A stretch of 64,000 bases of DNA, from assembly GCA_032622095.1 (NCBI GenBank), contig CP136066.1, positions 102,323,319 through 102,387,318 of the forward strand. The letters run 5' to 3'. Within the stretch, counting starts at the first letter, position 1; every line of letters starts with the position of its first letter. This stretch comes from Siphonodentalium dalli (lineage: Eukaryota > Mollusca > Scaphopoda > Gadilida > Siphonodentaliidae). Below are positions 13,501 to 26,228 of this stretch, one piece after another. Below the pieces are notes generated by a model. It did no database searches, was not told where the DNA came from, and worked only from the letters and a program-made list of their open reading frames with translations. The translations under genes and the position numbers were made by a program.

Positions 13501-16500
13501 GATGTATTACACTCAGACATAAACAGTTCAGTATGTACTATAAAGATGTGTTCAGGATGTTTGATGTATTACACTCAGACATAAACAGTTCAGTATGTAC
13601 TATAAAGATGTATTTAGGATGTTTGATGTATTACACTCAGACATAAACAGTTCAGTATGTACTATAAAGATGTATTGAGGATGTTTGATGTATTACACTC
13701 AGACATAAACAGCTCAGTATGTACTATAAAGATGTATTCAGGATGTTTGATGTATTACACTCAGACATAAACAGCTCAGTATGTACTATAAAGATGTATT
13801 CAGGATGTTTGATGTATTACACTCAGACATAAACAGCTCAGTATGTACTATAAAGATGTATTCAGGATGTTTGATGTATTACACTCAGACATAAACAGTT
13901 CAGTATGTACTATAAAGATGTATTGAGGATGTTTGATGTATTACACTCAGACATAAACAGTTCATTATGTACTATAAAGATGTATTGAGGATGTTTGATG
14001 TATTACACTCAGACATAAACAGTTCAGTATGTACTATAAAGATGTATCGAGGATGTTTGATGTATTACACTCAGATATAAACAGTTCAGTATGTACTATA
14101 AAGATGTATTTAGGATGTTTGATGTATTACACTCAGACATAAACAGTTCAGTATGTACTATAAAGATGTATTGAGGATGTTTGATGTATTACACTCAGAC
14201 ATAAACAGTTCAGTATGTACTATAAAGATGTATTTAGGATGTTTGATGTATTACACTCAGACATAAACAGTTCAGTATGTACTATAAAGATGTATCGAGG
14301 ATGTTTGATGTATTACACTCAGATATAAACAGTTCAGTATGTACTATAAAGATGTATTTAGGATGTTTGATGTATTACACTCAGACATAAACAGTTCAGT
14401 ATGTACTATAAAGATGTATTGAGGATGTTTGATGTATTACACTCAGACATAAACAGTTCAGTATGTACTATAAAGATGTATTGAGGATGTTTGATGTATT
14501 ACACTCAGACATAAACAGTTCAGTATGTACTATAAAGATGTGTTCAGGATGTTTGATGTATTACACTCAGACATAAACAGTTCAGTATGTACTATAAAGA
14601 TGTATTGAGGATGTTTGATGTATTACACTCAGACATAAACAGTTCAGTATGTACTATAAAGATGTGTTCAGGATGTTTGATGTATTACACTCAGACATAA
14701 ACAGCTCAGTATGTACTATAAAGATGTGTTCAGGATGTTTGATGTATTACACTCAGACATAAACAGTTCAGTATGTACTATAAAGATGTATTGAGGATGT
14801 TTGATGTATTACACTCAGACATAAACAGTTCAGTATGTACTATAAAGATGTATTTAGAATGTTTGATGTATTACACTCAGACATAAACAGTTCAGTATGT
14901 ACTATAAAGATGTGTTCAGGATGTTTGATGTATTACACTCAGACATAAACAGTTCAGTATGTACTATAAAGATGTATTGAGGATGTTTGATGTATTACAC
15001 TCAGACATAAACAGCTCAGTATGTACTATAAAGATGTGTTCAGGATGTTTGATGTATTACACTCAGACATAAACAGTTCAGTATGTACTATAAAGATGTA
15101 TCGAGGATGTTTGATGTATTACACTCAGATATAAACAGTTCAGTATGTACTATAAAGATGTATTTAGGATGTTTGATGTATTACACTCAGACATAAACAG
15201 TTCAGTATGTACTATAAAGATGTATCGAGGATGTTTGATGTATTACACTCAGATATAAACAGTTCAGTATGTACTATAAAGATGTATTTAGGATGTTTGA
15301 TGTATTACACTCAGACATAAACAGTTCAGTATGTACTATAAAGATGTATCGAGGATGTTTGATGTATTACACTCAGATATAAACAGTTCAGTATGTACTA
15401 TAAAGATGTATTTAGGATGTTTGATGTATTACACTCAGACATAAACAGTTCAGTATGTACTATAAAGATGTATCGAGGATGTTTGATGTATTACACTCAG
15501 ATATAAACAGTTCAGTATGTACTATAAAGATGTATTTAGGATGTTTGATGTATTACACTCAGATATAAACAGTTCAGTATGTACTATAAAGATGTATTTA
15601 GGATGTTTGATGTATTACACTCAGATATAAACAGTTCAGTATGTACTATAAAGATGTATTTAGGATGTTTGATGTATTACACTCAGATATAAACAGTTCA
15701 GTATGTACTATAAAGATGTATTTAGGATGTTTGATGTATTACACTCAGATATAAACAGTTCAGTATGTACTATAAAGATGTATTTAGGATGTTTGATGTA
15801 TTACACTCAGATATAAACAGTTCAGTATGTACTATAAAGATGTATCGAGGATGTTTGATGTATTGATGTATTACACTCAGACATAAACAGTTCAGTATGT
15901 ACTATAAAGATGTATTGAGGATGTTTGATGTATTACACTCAGACATAAACAGTTCAGTATGTACTATAAAGATGTATTGAGGATGTTTGATGTATTACAC
16001 TCAGACATAAACAGTTCAGTATGTACTATAAAGATGTGTTCAGGATGTTTGATGTATTACACTCAGACATAAACAGTTCAGTATGTACTATAAAGATGTA
16101 TTGAGGATGTTTGATGTATTACACTCAGACATAAACAGTTCAGTATGTACTATAAAGATGTGTTCAGGATGTTTGATGTATTACACTCAGACATAAACAG
16201 CTCAGTATGTACTATAAAGATGTGTTCAGGATGTTTGATGTATTACACTCAGACATAAACAGTTCAGTATGTACTATAAAGATGTATTGAGGATGTTTGA
16301 TGTATTACACTCAGACATAAACAGCTCAGTATGTACTATAAAGATGTATTGAGGATGTTTGATGTATTACACTCAGACATAAACAGTTCAGTATGTACTA
16401 TAAAGATGTATTGAGGATGTTTGATGTATTACACTCAGACATAAACAGTTCAGTATGTACTATAAAGATGTGTTCAGGATGTTTGATGTATTACACTCAG

Positions 16501-19500
16501 ACATAAACAGTTCAGTATGTACTATAAAGATGTATTGAGGATGTTTGATGTATTACACTCAGACATAAACAGTTCAGTATGTACTATAAAGATGTATTGA
16601 GGATGTTTGATGTATTACACTCAGACATAAACAGTTCAGTATGTACTATAAAGATGTGTTCAGGATGTTTGATGTATTACACTCAGACATAAACAGTTCA
16701 GTATGTACTATAAAGATGTGTTCAGGATGTTTGATGTATTACACTCAGACATAAACAGTTCAGTATGTACTATAAAGATGTATTGAGGATGTTTGATGTA
16801 TTACACTCAGACATAAACAGTTCAGTATGTACTATAAAGATGTATTGAGGATGTTTGATGTATTACACTCAGACATAAACAGTTCAGTATGTACTATAAA
16901 GATGTGTTCAGGATGTTTGATGTATTACACTCAGACATAAACAGTTCAGTATGTACTATAAAGATGTATTGAGGATGTTTGATGTATTACACTCAGACAT
17001 AAACAGTTCAGTATGTACTATAAAGATGTGTTCAGGATGTTTGATGTATTACACTCAGACATAAACAGCTCAGTATGTACTATAAAGATGTGTTCAGGAT
17101 GTTTGATGTATTACACTCAGACATAAACAGTTCAGTATGTACTATAAAGATGTATTGAGGATGTTTGATGTATTACACTCAGACATAAACAGTTCAGTAT
17201 GTACTATAAAGATGTATTGAGGATGTTTGATGTATTACACTCAGACATAAACAGCTCAGTATGTACTATAAAGATGTGTTCAGGATGTTTGATGTATTAC
17301 ACTCAGACATAAACAGTTCAGTATGTACTATAAAGATGTATTGAGGATGTTTGATGTATTACACTCAGACATAAACAGTTCAGTATGTACTATAAAGATG
17401 TATTTAGGATGTTTGATGTATTACACTCAGATATAAACAGTTCAGTATGTACTATAAAGATGTATTTAGGATGTTTGATGTATTACACTCAGATATAAAC
17501 AGTTCAGTATGTACTATAAAGATGTATTTAGGATGTTTGATGTATTACACTCAGATATAAACAGTTCAGTATGTACTATAAAGATGTATTTAGGATGTTT
17601 GATGTATTACACTCAGATATAAACAGTTCAGTATGTACTATAAAGATGTATTTAGGATGTTTGATGTATTACACTCAGATATAAACAGTTCAGTATGTAC
17701 TATAAAGATGTATTTAGGATGTTTGATGTATTACACTCAGATATAAACAGTTCAGTATGTACTATAAAGATGTATCGAGGATGTTTGATGTATTGATGTA
17801 TTACACTCAGACATAAACAGTTCAGTATGTACTATAAAGATGTATTGAGGATGTTTGATGTATTACACTCAGACATAAACAGTTCAGTATGTACTATAAA
17901 GATGTGTTCAGGATGTTTGATGTATTGATGTATTACACTCAGACATAAACAGCTCAGTATGTACTATAAAGATGTATTGAGGATGTTTGATGTATTACAC
18001 TCAGACATAAACAGTTCAGTATGTACTATAAAGATGTGTTCAGGATGTTTGATGTATTACACTCAGACATAAACAGTTCAGTATGTACTATAAAGATGTA
18101 TTGAGGATGTTTGATGTATTACACTCAGACATAAACAGTTCAGTATGTACTATAAAGATGTGTTCAGGATGTTTGATGTATTACACTCAGACATAAACAG
18201 CTCAGTATGTACTATAAAGATGTGTTCAGGATGTTTGATGTATTACACTCAGACATAAACAGTTCAGTATGTACTATAAAGATGTATTGAGGATGTTTGA
18301 TGTATTACACTCAGACATAAACAGTTCAGTATGTACTATAAAGATGTATTTAGAATGTTTGATGTATTACACTCAGACATAAACAGTTCAGTATGTACTA
18401 TAAAGATGTGTTCAGGATGTTTGATGTATTACACTCAGACATAAACAGTTCAGTATGTACTATAAAGATGTATTGAGGATGTTTGATGTATTACACTCAG
18501 ACATAAACAGCTCAGTATGTACTATAAAGATGTGTTCAGGATGTTTGATGTATTACACTCAGACATAAACAGCTCAGTATGTACTATAAAGATGTGTTCA
18601 GGATGTTTGATGTATTACACTCAGACATAAACAGCTCAGTATGTACTATAAAGATGTATTCAGGATGTTTGATGTATTGATGTATTACACTCAGACATAA
18701 ACAGTTCAGTATGTACTATAAAGATGTATCGAGGATGTTTGATGTATTGATGTATTACACTCAGACATAAACAGTTCAGTATGTACTATAAAGATGTATT
18801 GAGGATGTTTGATGTATTACACTCAGACATAAACAGCTCAGTATGTACTATAAAGATGTGTTCAGGATGTTTGATGTATTACACTCAGACATAAACAGCT
18901 CAGTATGTACTATAAAGATGTGTTCAGGATGTTTGATGTATTACACTCAGACATAAACAGTTCAGTATGTACTATAAAGATGTATTGAGGATGTTTGATG
19001 TATTACACTCAGACATAAACAGTTCAGTATGTACTATAAAGATGTATTGAGGATGTTTGATGTATTACACTCAGACATAAACAGCTCAGTATGTACTATA
19101 AAGATGTGTTCAGGATGTTTGATGTATTACACTCAGACATAAACAGCTCAGTATGTACTATAAAGATGTGTTCAGGATGTTTGATGTATTACACTCAGAC
19201 ATAAACAGCTCAGTATGTACTATAAAGATGTGTTCAGGATGTTTGATGTATTACACTCAGACATAAACAGCTCAGTATGTACTATAAAGATGTGTTCAGG
19301 ATGTTTGATGTATTACACTCAGACATAAACAGCTCAGTATGTACTATAAAGATGTATTCAGGATGTTTGATGTATTGATGTATTACACTCAGACATAAAC
19401 AGTTCAGTATGTACTATAAAGATGTATCGAGGATGTTTGATGTATTGATGTATTACACTCAGACATAAACAGTTCAGTATGTACTATAAAGATGTATTGA

Positions 19501-19952
19501 GGATGTTTGATGTATTACACTCAGACATAAACAGTTCAGTATGTACTATAAAGATGTGTTCAGGATGTTTGATGTATTACACTCAGACATAAACAGCTCA
19601 GTATGTACTATAAAGATGTATTCAGGATGTTTGATGTATTGATGTATTACACTCAGACATAAACAGTTCAGTATGTACTATAAAGATGTATCGAGGATGT
19701 TTGATGTATTGATGTATTACACTCAGACATAAACAGTTCAGTATGTACTATAAAGATGTATTGAGGATGTTTGATGTATTACACTCAGACATAAACAGTT
19801 CAGTATGTACTATAAAGATGTATTGAGGATGTTTGATGTATTACACTCAGACATAAACAGTTCAGTATGTACTATAAAGATGTATTCAGGATGTTTGATG
19901 TATTACACTCAGACATAAACAGTTCAGTATGTACTATAAAGATGTATTCAGG
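10508..19952. repeat. Giant 62-bp satellite array, about 150 copies
   Basis: A head-to-tail array whose unit contains aaagatgtattgaggatgtt, tgatgtattacactcagaca and taaacagttcagtatgtact. The period is exactly 62 bp. Sixteen units carry an extra gatgtatt, making them 70 bp. Variable sites within the unit (tattgagg, tgttcagg, tatttaga, tatttagg, tatcgagg, tattcagg; cagttcag or cagctcag; gacata or gatata; gtatgt or gtgtgt) define block-like sub-families. Because 62 is not a multiple of 3 and each unit has stops in all frames, it is non-coding. The array ends at cagg/gatcaagacc. Confidence 0.98.
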
Positions 19953-20043
19953 GATCAAGACCTCCAGTTAAAAAAACAATATACAATTAAATACAGATTT
20001 TTGCATTGTACTACTGAACAGATATTGAGAACTGAATGTTATA

Positions 20044-20179
20044 CAGTAATGCCCTAAATAAAGAATTTTGGGTAATTTTTCAGGATTTAGTCGGAAATAT
20101 GGCATATTTCCGACTAAATCCTGAAAAGTTACCCATAATTCTGCTGTGGTTAAGGAGTTGATTATTTATGGCAGTACTG
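20044..20179. mobile_element. P1 MITE, short
   Basis: Both ends are present (cagtaatgccc / ggcagtactg) with TA flanks. The central part of the palindrome is missing, leaving arms that meet at ggcatatttcc. Confidence 0.85.
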
Positions 20180-20181
20180 TA

Positions 20182-20250
20182 CATGACTGAAGCTTCCTGA
20201 ATTTTTTTTAAAACCCTGTACCAATGAATTCTCTTATATTTGCGAGTCTC
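20182..20250. mobile_element. P3 (TTAA-type) MITE fragment
   Basis: Left part of P3: catgactgaagcttcctgaa, ccctgtaccaatgaattctc and gcgagtctccc. It is then fused to a P1 fragment. Confidence 0.65.
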
Positions 20251-20251
20251 C

Positions 20252-20396
20252 CATATTTTGGCTTGTTGCTATTCATCTGAAAGCTCTCACTGAGAGCTTT
20301 CCGATTAATGGCAACAAGCCATATTTCTGACAAAATCCTGAAAAGTTACCCATAATTCTGCTGTGGTTAAGGAGTCGATTATTTAGTGCATTACTG
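20252..20396. mobile_element. P1 MITE, left end missing
   Basis: Starts inside the left arm (ttggcttgttgct), includes the palindrome centre and the full right arm to gcattactg plus TA. Confidence 0.85.
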
Positions 20397-20892
20397 TATG
20401 ATGCTGATGGCAAATGATGCTATTAAGGAACTGTACCATTAGTTTGTCTAAAGCTATCATTTTTGCAGCCTTTAGCTAATCTAAATGAATGGAGAAAAAT
20501 ACCATTATGTGTATAAAAAAAAAAACATTAAAATAAAAATTATATTGAAAAATATTTTAGTAATCGCACATTTTGGCATTTGGATGTTTGCAAACTGACC
20601 ATTACCAAGGTGGTCATATTGCAAACACCAGAGCAGCCATGATTGATATATTTAAAAATATATATGTTCATGAATGGTGCAAACAGCCACTGAGTTTTGT
20701 TTCAAATCGACCACATTAGTCAAACATTGCAAATACATGTAGCTATTCAGCATAACCCACCAACATCATAGCTAATTAGCAGGACCACTTAACCAGGGGT
20801 GGATTTTACAAAAATTAGAATGGATCTCTGAAGACACCTCAAAGGTTATAGCAGCAAATGGCTTATACAAATAATCATGGAGCATTGAGATA

Positions 20893-21109
20893 CAGTAATG
20901 CCTGAAGTATATGACCCTTTAACCACAGCAGAATTATGGGAAATTTACAGGATTTAGTCGGAAATATGGCTTGTTACCATTCATCGGAAAGCTCTCACCG
21001 AGAGCTTTCCGATGAATGGCAGCAAGCCATATTTCCCCCGACTAAATCCTAGAAATTATTTCCCATAATTCTGCTGTGGTTTAGGGGTCAATTATTTAGG
21101 ACATTACTG
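20893..21109. mobile_element. P1 MITE, full-length palindrome
   Basis: 217-bp foldback with both ends and an intact centre (gctctcaccgagagc); TA lies at the left flank. Confidence 0.9.
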
Positions 21110-23846
21110 TAATCACTAATTATATGAAATTCATTCAGATATTCAACAGTATACAAAATTGAAAATGCGTTCAAGGTTCCAGGAGGTAATTTGTAATAAC
21201 GTTTCTGATGTTTAAAACATAAATATTGAGTCAAAGACATATAATCAAAACTCTATCATTGGATTTTAATTTTTTCCACTTATTTCTTGTAATATTGCCC
21301 ATTTGAGACCGACAACTGTAATTGTGTGGAAGGTGGTGGAATCATGCCAAAAATGTCTGGCAATCTTTGGCGGCAGTACTTTCCGGCGGCCTGTTCACAA
21401 GGAAATTAAAGGTTTGTATAGTTCTCAATAAGGATATTGTCCAATCAGGAAGATTTGAGTTGCCAATGACAAACATAAACCGGCTAATAGAGCTGTTGTT
21501 TTCAAGCCGACAAATGATCTTTCTTTGGAACTTGAAATGGCAATGTGAGTGTTACATAAGGTTTTTGTCGTATTTTCTTAGCCGAATAAGCATTCATGAC
21601 ACTAAATTGAGTTATATAATATTTTTGTTGTTGTTGCAATCCTACCGGATGAAACCTTGAATACATAAATGCCTTGTTTAATCAATAAATTTCTACAAGA
21701 CTAAAAGGATATTAAGTTAATTATTGATATATAAAAAAGAAATGTTATCTCAGAAATAAGTCTGTTGACATCAACATCACGAAATATGATACCAATGATG
21801 CAATGATGATAAGTCTGCCATTTATTCTTCTTAAATTCATGCAAATTTAGTTACACCGATTGAGCATAATTACCACCAAAATAAGTTCATTACAATTTAA
21901 AACACACAATTCAAGCTCATACACGAAAAGTCAAAGCCACATTATATCACATGCTTTCTATATCTTGTTGCTCAAAACATCATAGACCAGTAATACAATA
22001 CCTAAAATAGGAATATTGAAATGAAAAAATATGCAACATTTGGCAGCATTTTGGCAAGATAACTTCTATCATAAAGATGGATTATCTCTTCCTAAACCAG
22101 TTTCATATAGTTTCCGGGTTATAAAATAATAAATATGAGTCGAAAAAACCTGTCCGGAAATGCTTCCATCAATTAATATTGATTTTATAACGATATTTTC
22201 TTATATAATGCAATAATCAATTGGGACATACTTTCATTATTATATTTAGAACAGACCGTGATGAGACGTTCAGGCGATCTCAGATAGACAGGTTCCCCTG
22301 GTTGCTACGCTGCGTGATCCACAATATATCCCTCCCAAATTGATCTTCGATTCATATTTATTATTTTATACCCAGGAAACTATATCAAACTTGTTATAGC
22401 AAGAGATAATCCATCTGGCTTTTATATTCATGTATTTCTCTGTGGATGAACAGAAGTAGTTCATGTTATATGTATTTTTTTTCATAGTACTGTAATTCGC
22501 GGTGGAGAAAGTGAAAAAATAAGTCAGAATGGTGAGTAGAATTATGTTATTTTCTCGCAAACACCCGAAAAATAACCATAAATAATATGAATAATGAATA
22601 TAAGAACAAAGCTTATCTATTTTTCCATGTTCTTCTTATGATTAATGTTTTTCCAGGCTTTTATAATTATTGAACATTTACCCACTGTGAGTCCCTTTTT
22701 GAATTAAACAATATGAAGAAAGAAATGAGGTATTAAATTCAGACTGACTACTTTACTAAAGTGAGGAAGGAAATAGTATTACACAAACAATGTATCTAAA
22801 CTAGCAGTAAAACATTGAACTAAAAATAACTTCTAATATTCCTGCTGTTGTTAGCCATGTTTTTATAGAAGTAGTAAAAGTTAATATTATTCGCACCACT
22901 AGCCATTGACCAGGTAAGTTTCATTTGAGAATTTGAGGTCGTTTAAAACCGTGAATAGAATGTTCTTGGTTCAAATTCAGATTTAAAGTGATGTGAAACA
23001 CCCAGGTTTGGTGATCAAAGAGAAATGGAGAATAATCTTGTTCAAATTACTTTTGTATGTATTATATACAAATTGACAACACACACCGTTTTCTTATTTA
23101 TTAATTCAATGCAGTAATTTTCGATGGCGAAATCCTTTTGGTTAGTTTATCGTCAATATATGCGTCCCGTATCGAGTAATAAATATTTACAATTCAGCAA
23201 AGTTCAGACAATGTTATCAATGGAGTGGTACGATTGATTTGCTTCATATTTTTGGTGATGTCCTGTATTCCTTCAATTTGCATAGCACCTGAATATTAAT
23301 GTATAAGTTTCACGCACCCGAACAAGTACATAATATGTCTTTAAAAACTCTGATGCATTGTTGGTGTAATAAAAAGAGAAACAATAAGGTATTGAAATAG
23401 AACAACTACTATGTAGGAAGCTATAATCAGGTCAGGCACATCTTGAATTAAACTATTATAAATATATTTAGCTACTCTAGTTGAATTTGACAGCACTGAA
23501 TCCACTATTTCCCTGTTTTTGTGAAAACTACATGCATGGGATCGCGCATCATTGTGCACATCCAAATTGCACTCATAGCAACATTACAGCAAATTCTCAG
23601 TCTCCCGATAAAATTTGTTTTGCAACCTTTTGTGCTGACTTATTTTAGTTAATAATGACACAAGGATGCCTTCTAAAATGACATGATCACTCCATCATTC
23701 CTTCATAACAATATTTAGACCAATCAAATTTTAGTTTACTTCATAATCATGTGCCATCATGATGAATGAATCGCACAGATTGAGACATGTTATTTAGTCA
23801 CAACACAGACATGATATCGGTTTTTGAATCATATTTTTGTGAAATA
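21110..23846. other. Intergenic, no gene recognised
   Basis: 2.7 kb of AT-rich sequence. The 112-codon ORF at 21322-21660 has a hydrophobic end but no recognisable domain, splice context or family. It is not called as a gene. Confidence 0.4.
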
Positions 23847-24511
23847 TGTTGGGTTATGCCTATTGTATCGAATTCACAAAACAATGATATCCATATAAAC
23901 CTAATATAGTTGAATATAACTATAATAGTTGAATTAAAACATCCCAAGATTATACAAGGCCATTTCGTGATCATCTTCAAATGTTTAAATTCAAAGCTAT
24001 TTGCCAGCAATTTTAAAGGTTTTTTTTCCAAGATCTTTAATTGTATGTTCAGCAAACAGTGAATAAATCATGTTGGGTTATGCCTATTGTATCGAATTCA
24101 CAAAATGACGACGATATCCATATAAACCTAATATAGTTGAATATAACTATAATAGTTGATTTAAAAACACCCAAGATTATACAAAGCCATTTCGTGATCA
24201 TCTTCAAATGTTTAAATTCAAAGCTATTTGCCAGCAATTTTAAAGGTTTTTTTTCCAAGATCTTTAATTGTATGTTCAGCAAACAGTGAATAAATCATGT
24301 TGGGTTATGCCTATTGTATCGAATTCACAAAATGACGACGATATCCATATAAACCTAATATAGTTGAATATAACTATGATAGTTGATTTAAAAACACCCA
24401 AGATAATACAAAGCCATTTCGTGATCATCTTCAAATGTTTAAATTCAAAGCTATTTGCCAGCAATTTTAAAGGTTTTTTTCAAGATCTTTAATTGTATGT
24501 TCAGCAAACAT
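23847..24511. repeat. Tandem repeat, about 226-bp unit, three copies
   Basis: Copies begin with tgttgggttatgcctattgt at 23847, 24071 and 24298 and end near gatctttaattgtatgttca. The first is the most diverged. Near-identical short minus ORFs in each copy reflect the duplication and are not evidence of a protein. Confidence 0.92.
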
Positions 24512-24579
24512 GGATATATCACAGAAAATCAAGGCGACTTAATGCCCTCCCCCTACACCATATGACAATTTAACCCTTA

Positions 24580-24760
24580 CTGTAATACCCTAAATAATCG
24601 ACTCCTTAACCACGTGCAGCAGATTTATTGGTAATTTTTCAGAATTTAGTCGGAAATATGGCTTCTTGCCATTCATCGGAAAGCTCTCAGCGAGGGCTTT
24701 CCGATTAATGGCAACAAGCCATATTTCCGACTAAGGAGTCGATTATTTAGGGCATTACTG
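24580..24760. mobile_element. P1 MITE, right arm shortened
   Basis: Both ends and the centre are present. The right arm lacks the segment between ccgacta and aggagtcg. TA flanks both ends. Confidence 0.85.
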
Positions 24761-25091
24761 TATTTATTCACAGTATCTAAGCTATGGGACATAAATTGTT
24801 ACTTTAATGGTGATCAGTGGGTGGTTTTCAATTAAAATCTAAATTTTTAATCACTTTTAGTTTGAATATGGGTGACACCAAATGTTTAACAGACGTTATT
24901 GGATGGTGAACGAAAGAATCACCAAAAAGAGTTTGTAAAAACATTCTGCTAGTCATTGTTGGCAATGTTGTACGAAAAAAAGAGACCGTCCATTAATCCT
25001 CAACTTTTACTAATAATGACAAGCACTGTTATTGAGTACCACATCTGAGCAGTCAACATTTCCAATATAATTTTGTTGTTGTTTAAAAAAT

Positions 25092-25226
25092 AACTGTTTA
25101 GAATTAGGTTATGCAGTTATAACCAAATAGTTTGAAGACAAATTCTATATTGCGGTAGCACCTTATAATAAATTTGTCTTCAATCTTTTCGTTATAACCT
25201 CATAACCTTAATCTAAACAAGAGTTA
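25092..25226. mobile_element. Foldback MITE, about 135 bp
   Basis: Arms of about 55 bp: gaattaggttatgcagttat pairs with ataacctcataaccttaatc, and agacaaattctat with ataataaatttgtct. The ends read taactgttta and taaacaagagtta. Confidence 0.7.
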
Positions 25227-25599
25227 TATATTATAATTTAATCCCAGTGTTGGTCAAAAACGTCTAGATTACACCCGATATATTTACATAAAATTAATAC
25301 ATGCCTCGCTATCAACAATTATGTCTTGGTAACGAACAACTATCAATCATGCATCCAGTCGAAGAGAAATAAACATTTTGATCATTTTCATTGGTTACTG
25401 AATTGCAATAAAAAATTCTGGTATCATGCCAATCATGTCTGTGGTTTCTGCAAGAGTGATCAACACCATATAAGGTTATCAAGAAATAGCCTGAATGGCT
25501 ATTTATTAAATTGACAACCAATTGTTTGACAGGAAATCCGCACACTTGCGACTAATCTAACAGTGATTTCAATGGCTGATAAACTCGTCAACCATGTGC

Positions 25600-25763
25600 G
25601 GCAAACCACCGGCCATCGGCGAGTAACTGGTAACTCCACCAGATAACGATTTCGAGTTACAAAGTCCACGATGGAAACATGTGGATTTGAACCCTAATCG
25701 CCAGCGCTGGAGGGCGAAACGGCTTGGAGTTGTACCCCTAACCGATTGAGCCACCGAGGCCCC
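25600..25763 (-). mobile_element. tRNA-derived SINE
   Basis: Read on the minus strand, the head begins GGGGCCTCGGTGGCTCAATC with a box A-like GGTGGCTCAATCGG (25755-25742) and a box B-like AGGGTTCAAATCC (25695-25683). These are the internal Pol III promoter elements. The head is too long and poorly paired to be a real tRNA. The tail boundary is uncertain. GC content is higher than its surroundings. The 144-aa ORF over it is spurious. Confidence 0.75.
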
Positions 25764-26065
25764 GGGATGGGGGGGAGGGGGTTGGTTCTGAAACTTGTAA
25801 CGAATACACTGGCTGACCTTTAACAGACTGGAGATGAAAAGAATAATATGGGATGGTGAAGAAGAGTATAAAAGATATGTTAGTTCACTTTCAATAGCAT
25901 GCATATACATGTAGTTAGACGGGTTAGTTGTGCAGTACCTCCTGAAGTACAATTCGGTGATGGGTGCGAAAACATGCAGTGCAGGAAGACTAGACCATGC
26001 CACAAATCTCTAACTCTGGCTATACTCATAGAGATCATGTTCCACCAGTTCAAAAATGTGAATTT

Positions 26066-26228
26066 TTTGAAGTTCTGATGGGGAAACTTTATTATTTAAC
26101 GTTGAAAAAATAATGCATGTGCTATATTTCTTAGTTAATACATGAATTATTTGAAGTTCTGACAGGAAACATTATTATTTAACTTTGAAAAAATAATGCA
26201 TGTACTATATTTCTTAGTTAATACATGT
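26066..26228. repeat. 84-bp tandem duplication
   Basis: tttgaagttctga and the following ttatttaac.ttgaaaaaataatgcatgt..tatatttcttagttaatacatg occur twice, starting at 26066 and 26150. Confidence 0.9.

Noticed and set aside
10508-19952. CRISPR-like array
   Set aside because: The 62-bp units are contiguous with no unique spacers, the locus is animal DNA with spliced genes, and no cas-like genes are present. It is a satellite.
21322-21660. 112-codon ORF as a small membrane protein
   Set aside because: The length is not exceptional for this window, there is no recognisable domain, and no exon structure or repeat relation supports it.
23798-24464. Family of three tandem small proteins
   Set aside because: The similar ORFs follow from the 226-bp tandem repeat. 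They are AT-rich, Ile/Phe/Lys-heavy and lack any start or promoter context.
25672-25763. Functional tRNA gene
   Set aside because: Box A and box B-like motifs are present, but the spacing is too long and the arms do not pair as a cloverleaf. A SINE head explains it better.
25569-26003. 144-aa minus-strand ORF as a gene
   Set aside because: Half of it is the translation of the tRNA-derived SINE. The rest has low complexity and no family resemblance.
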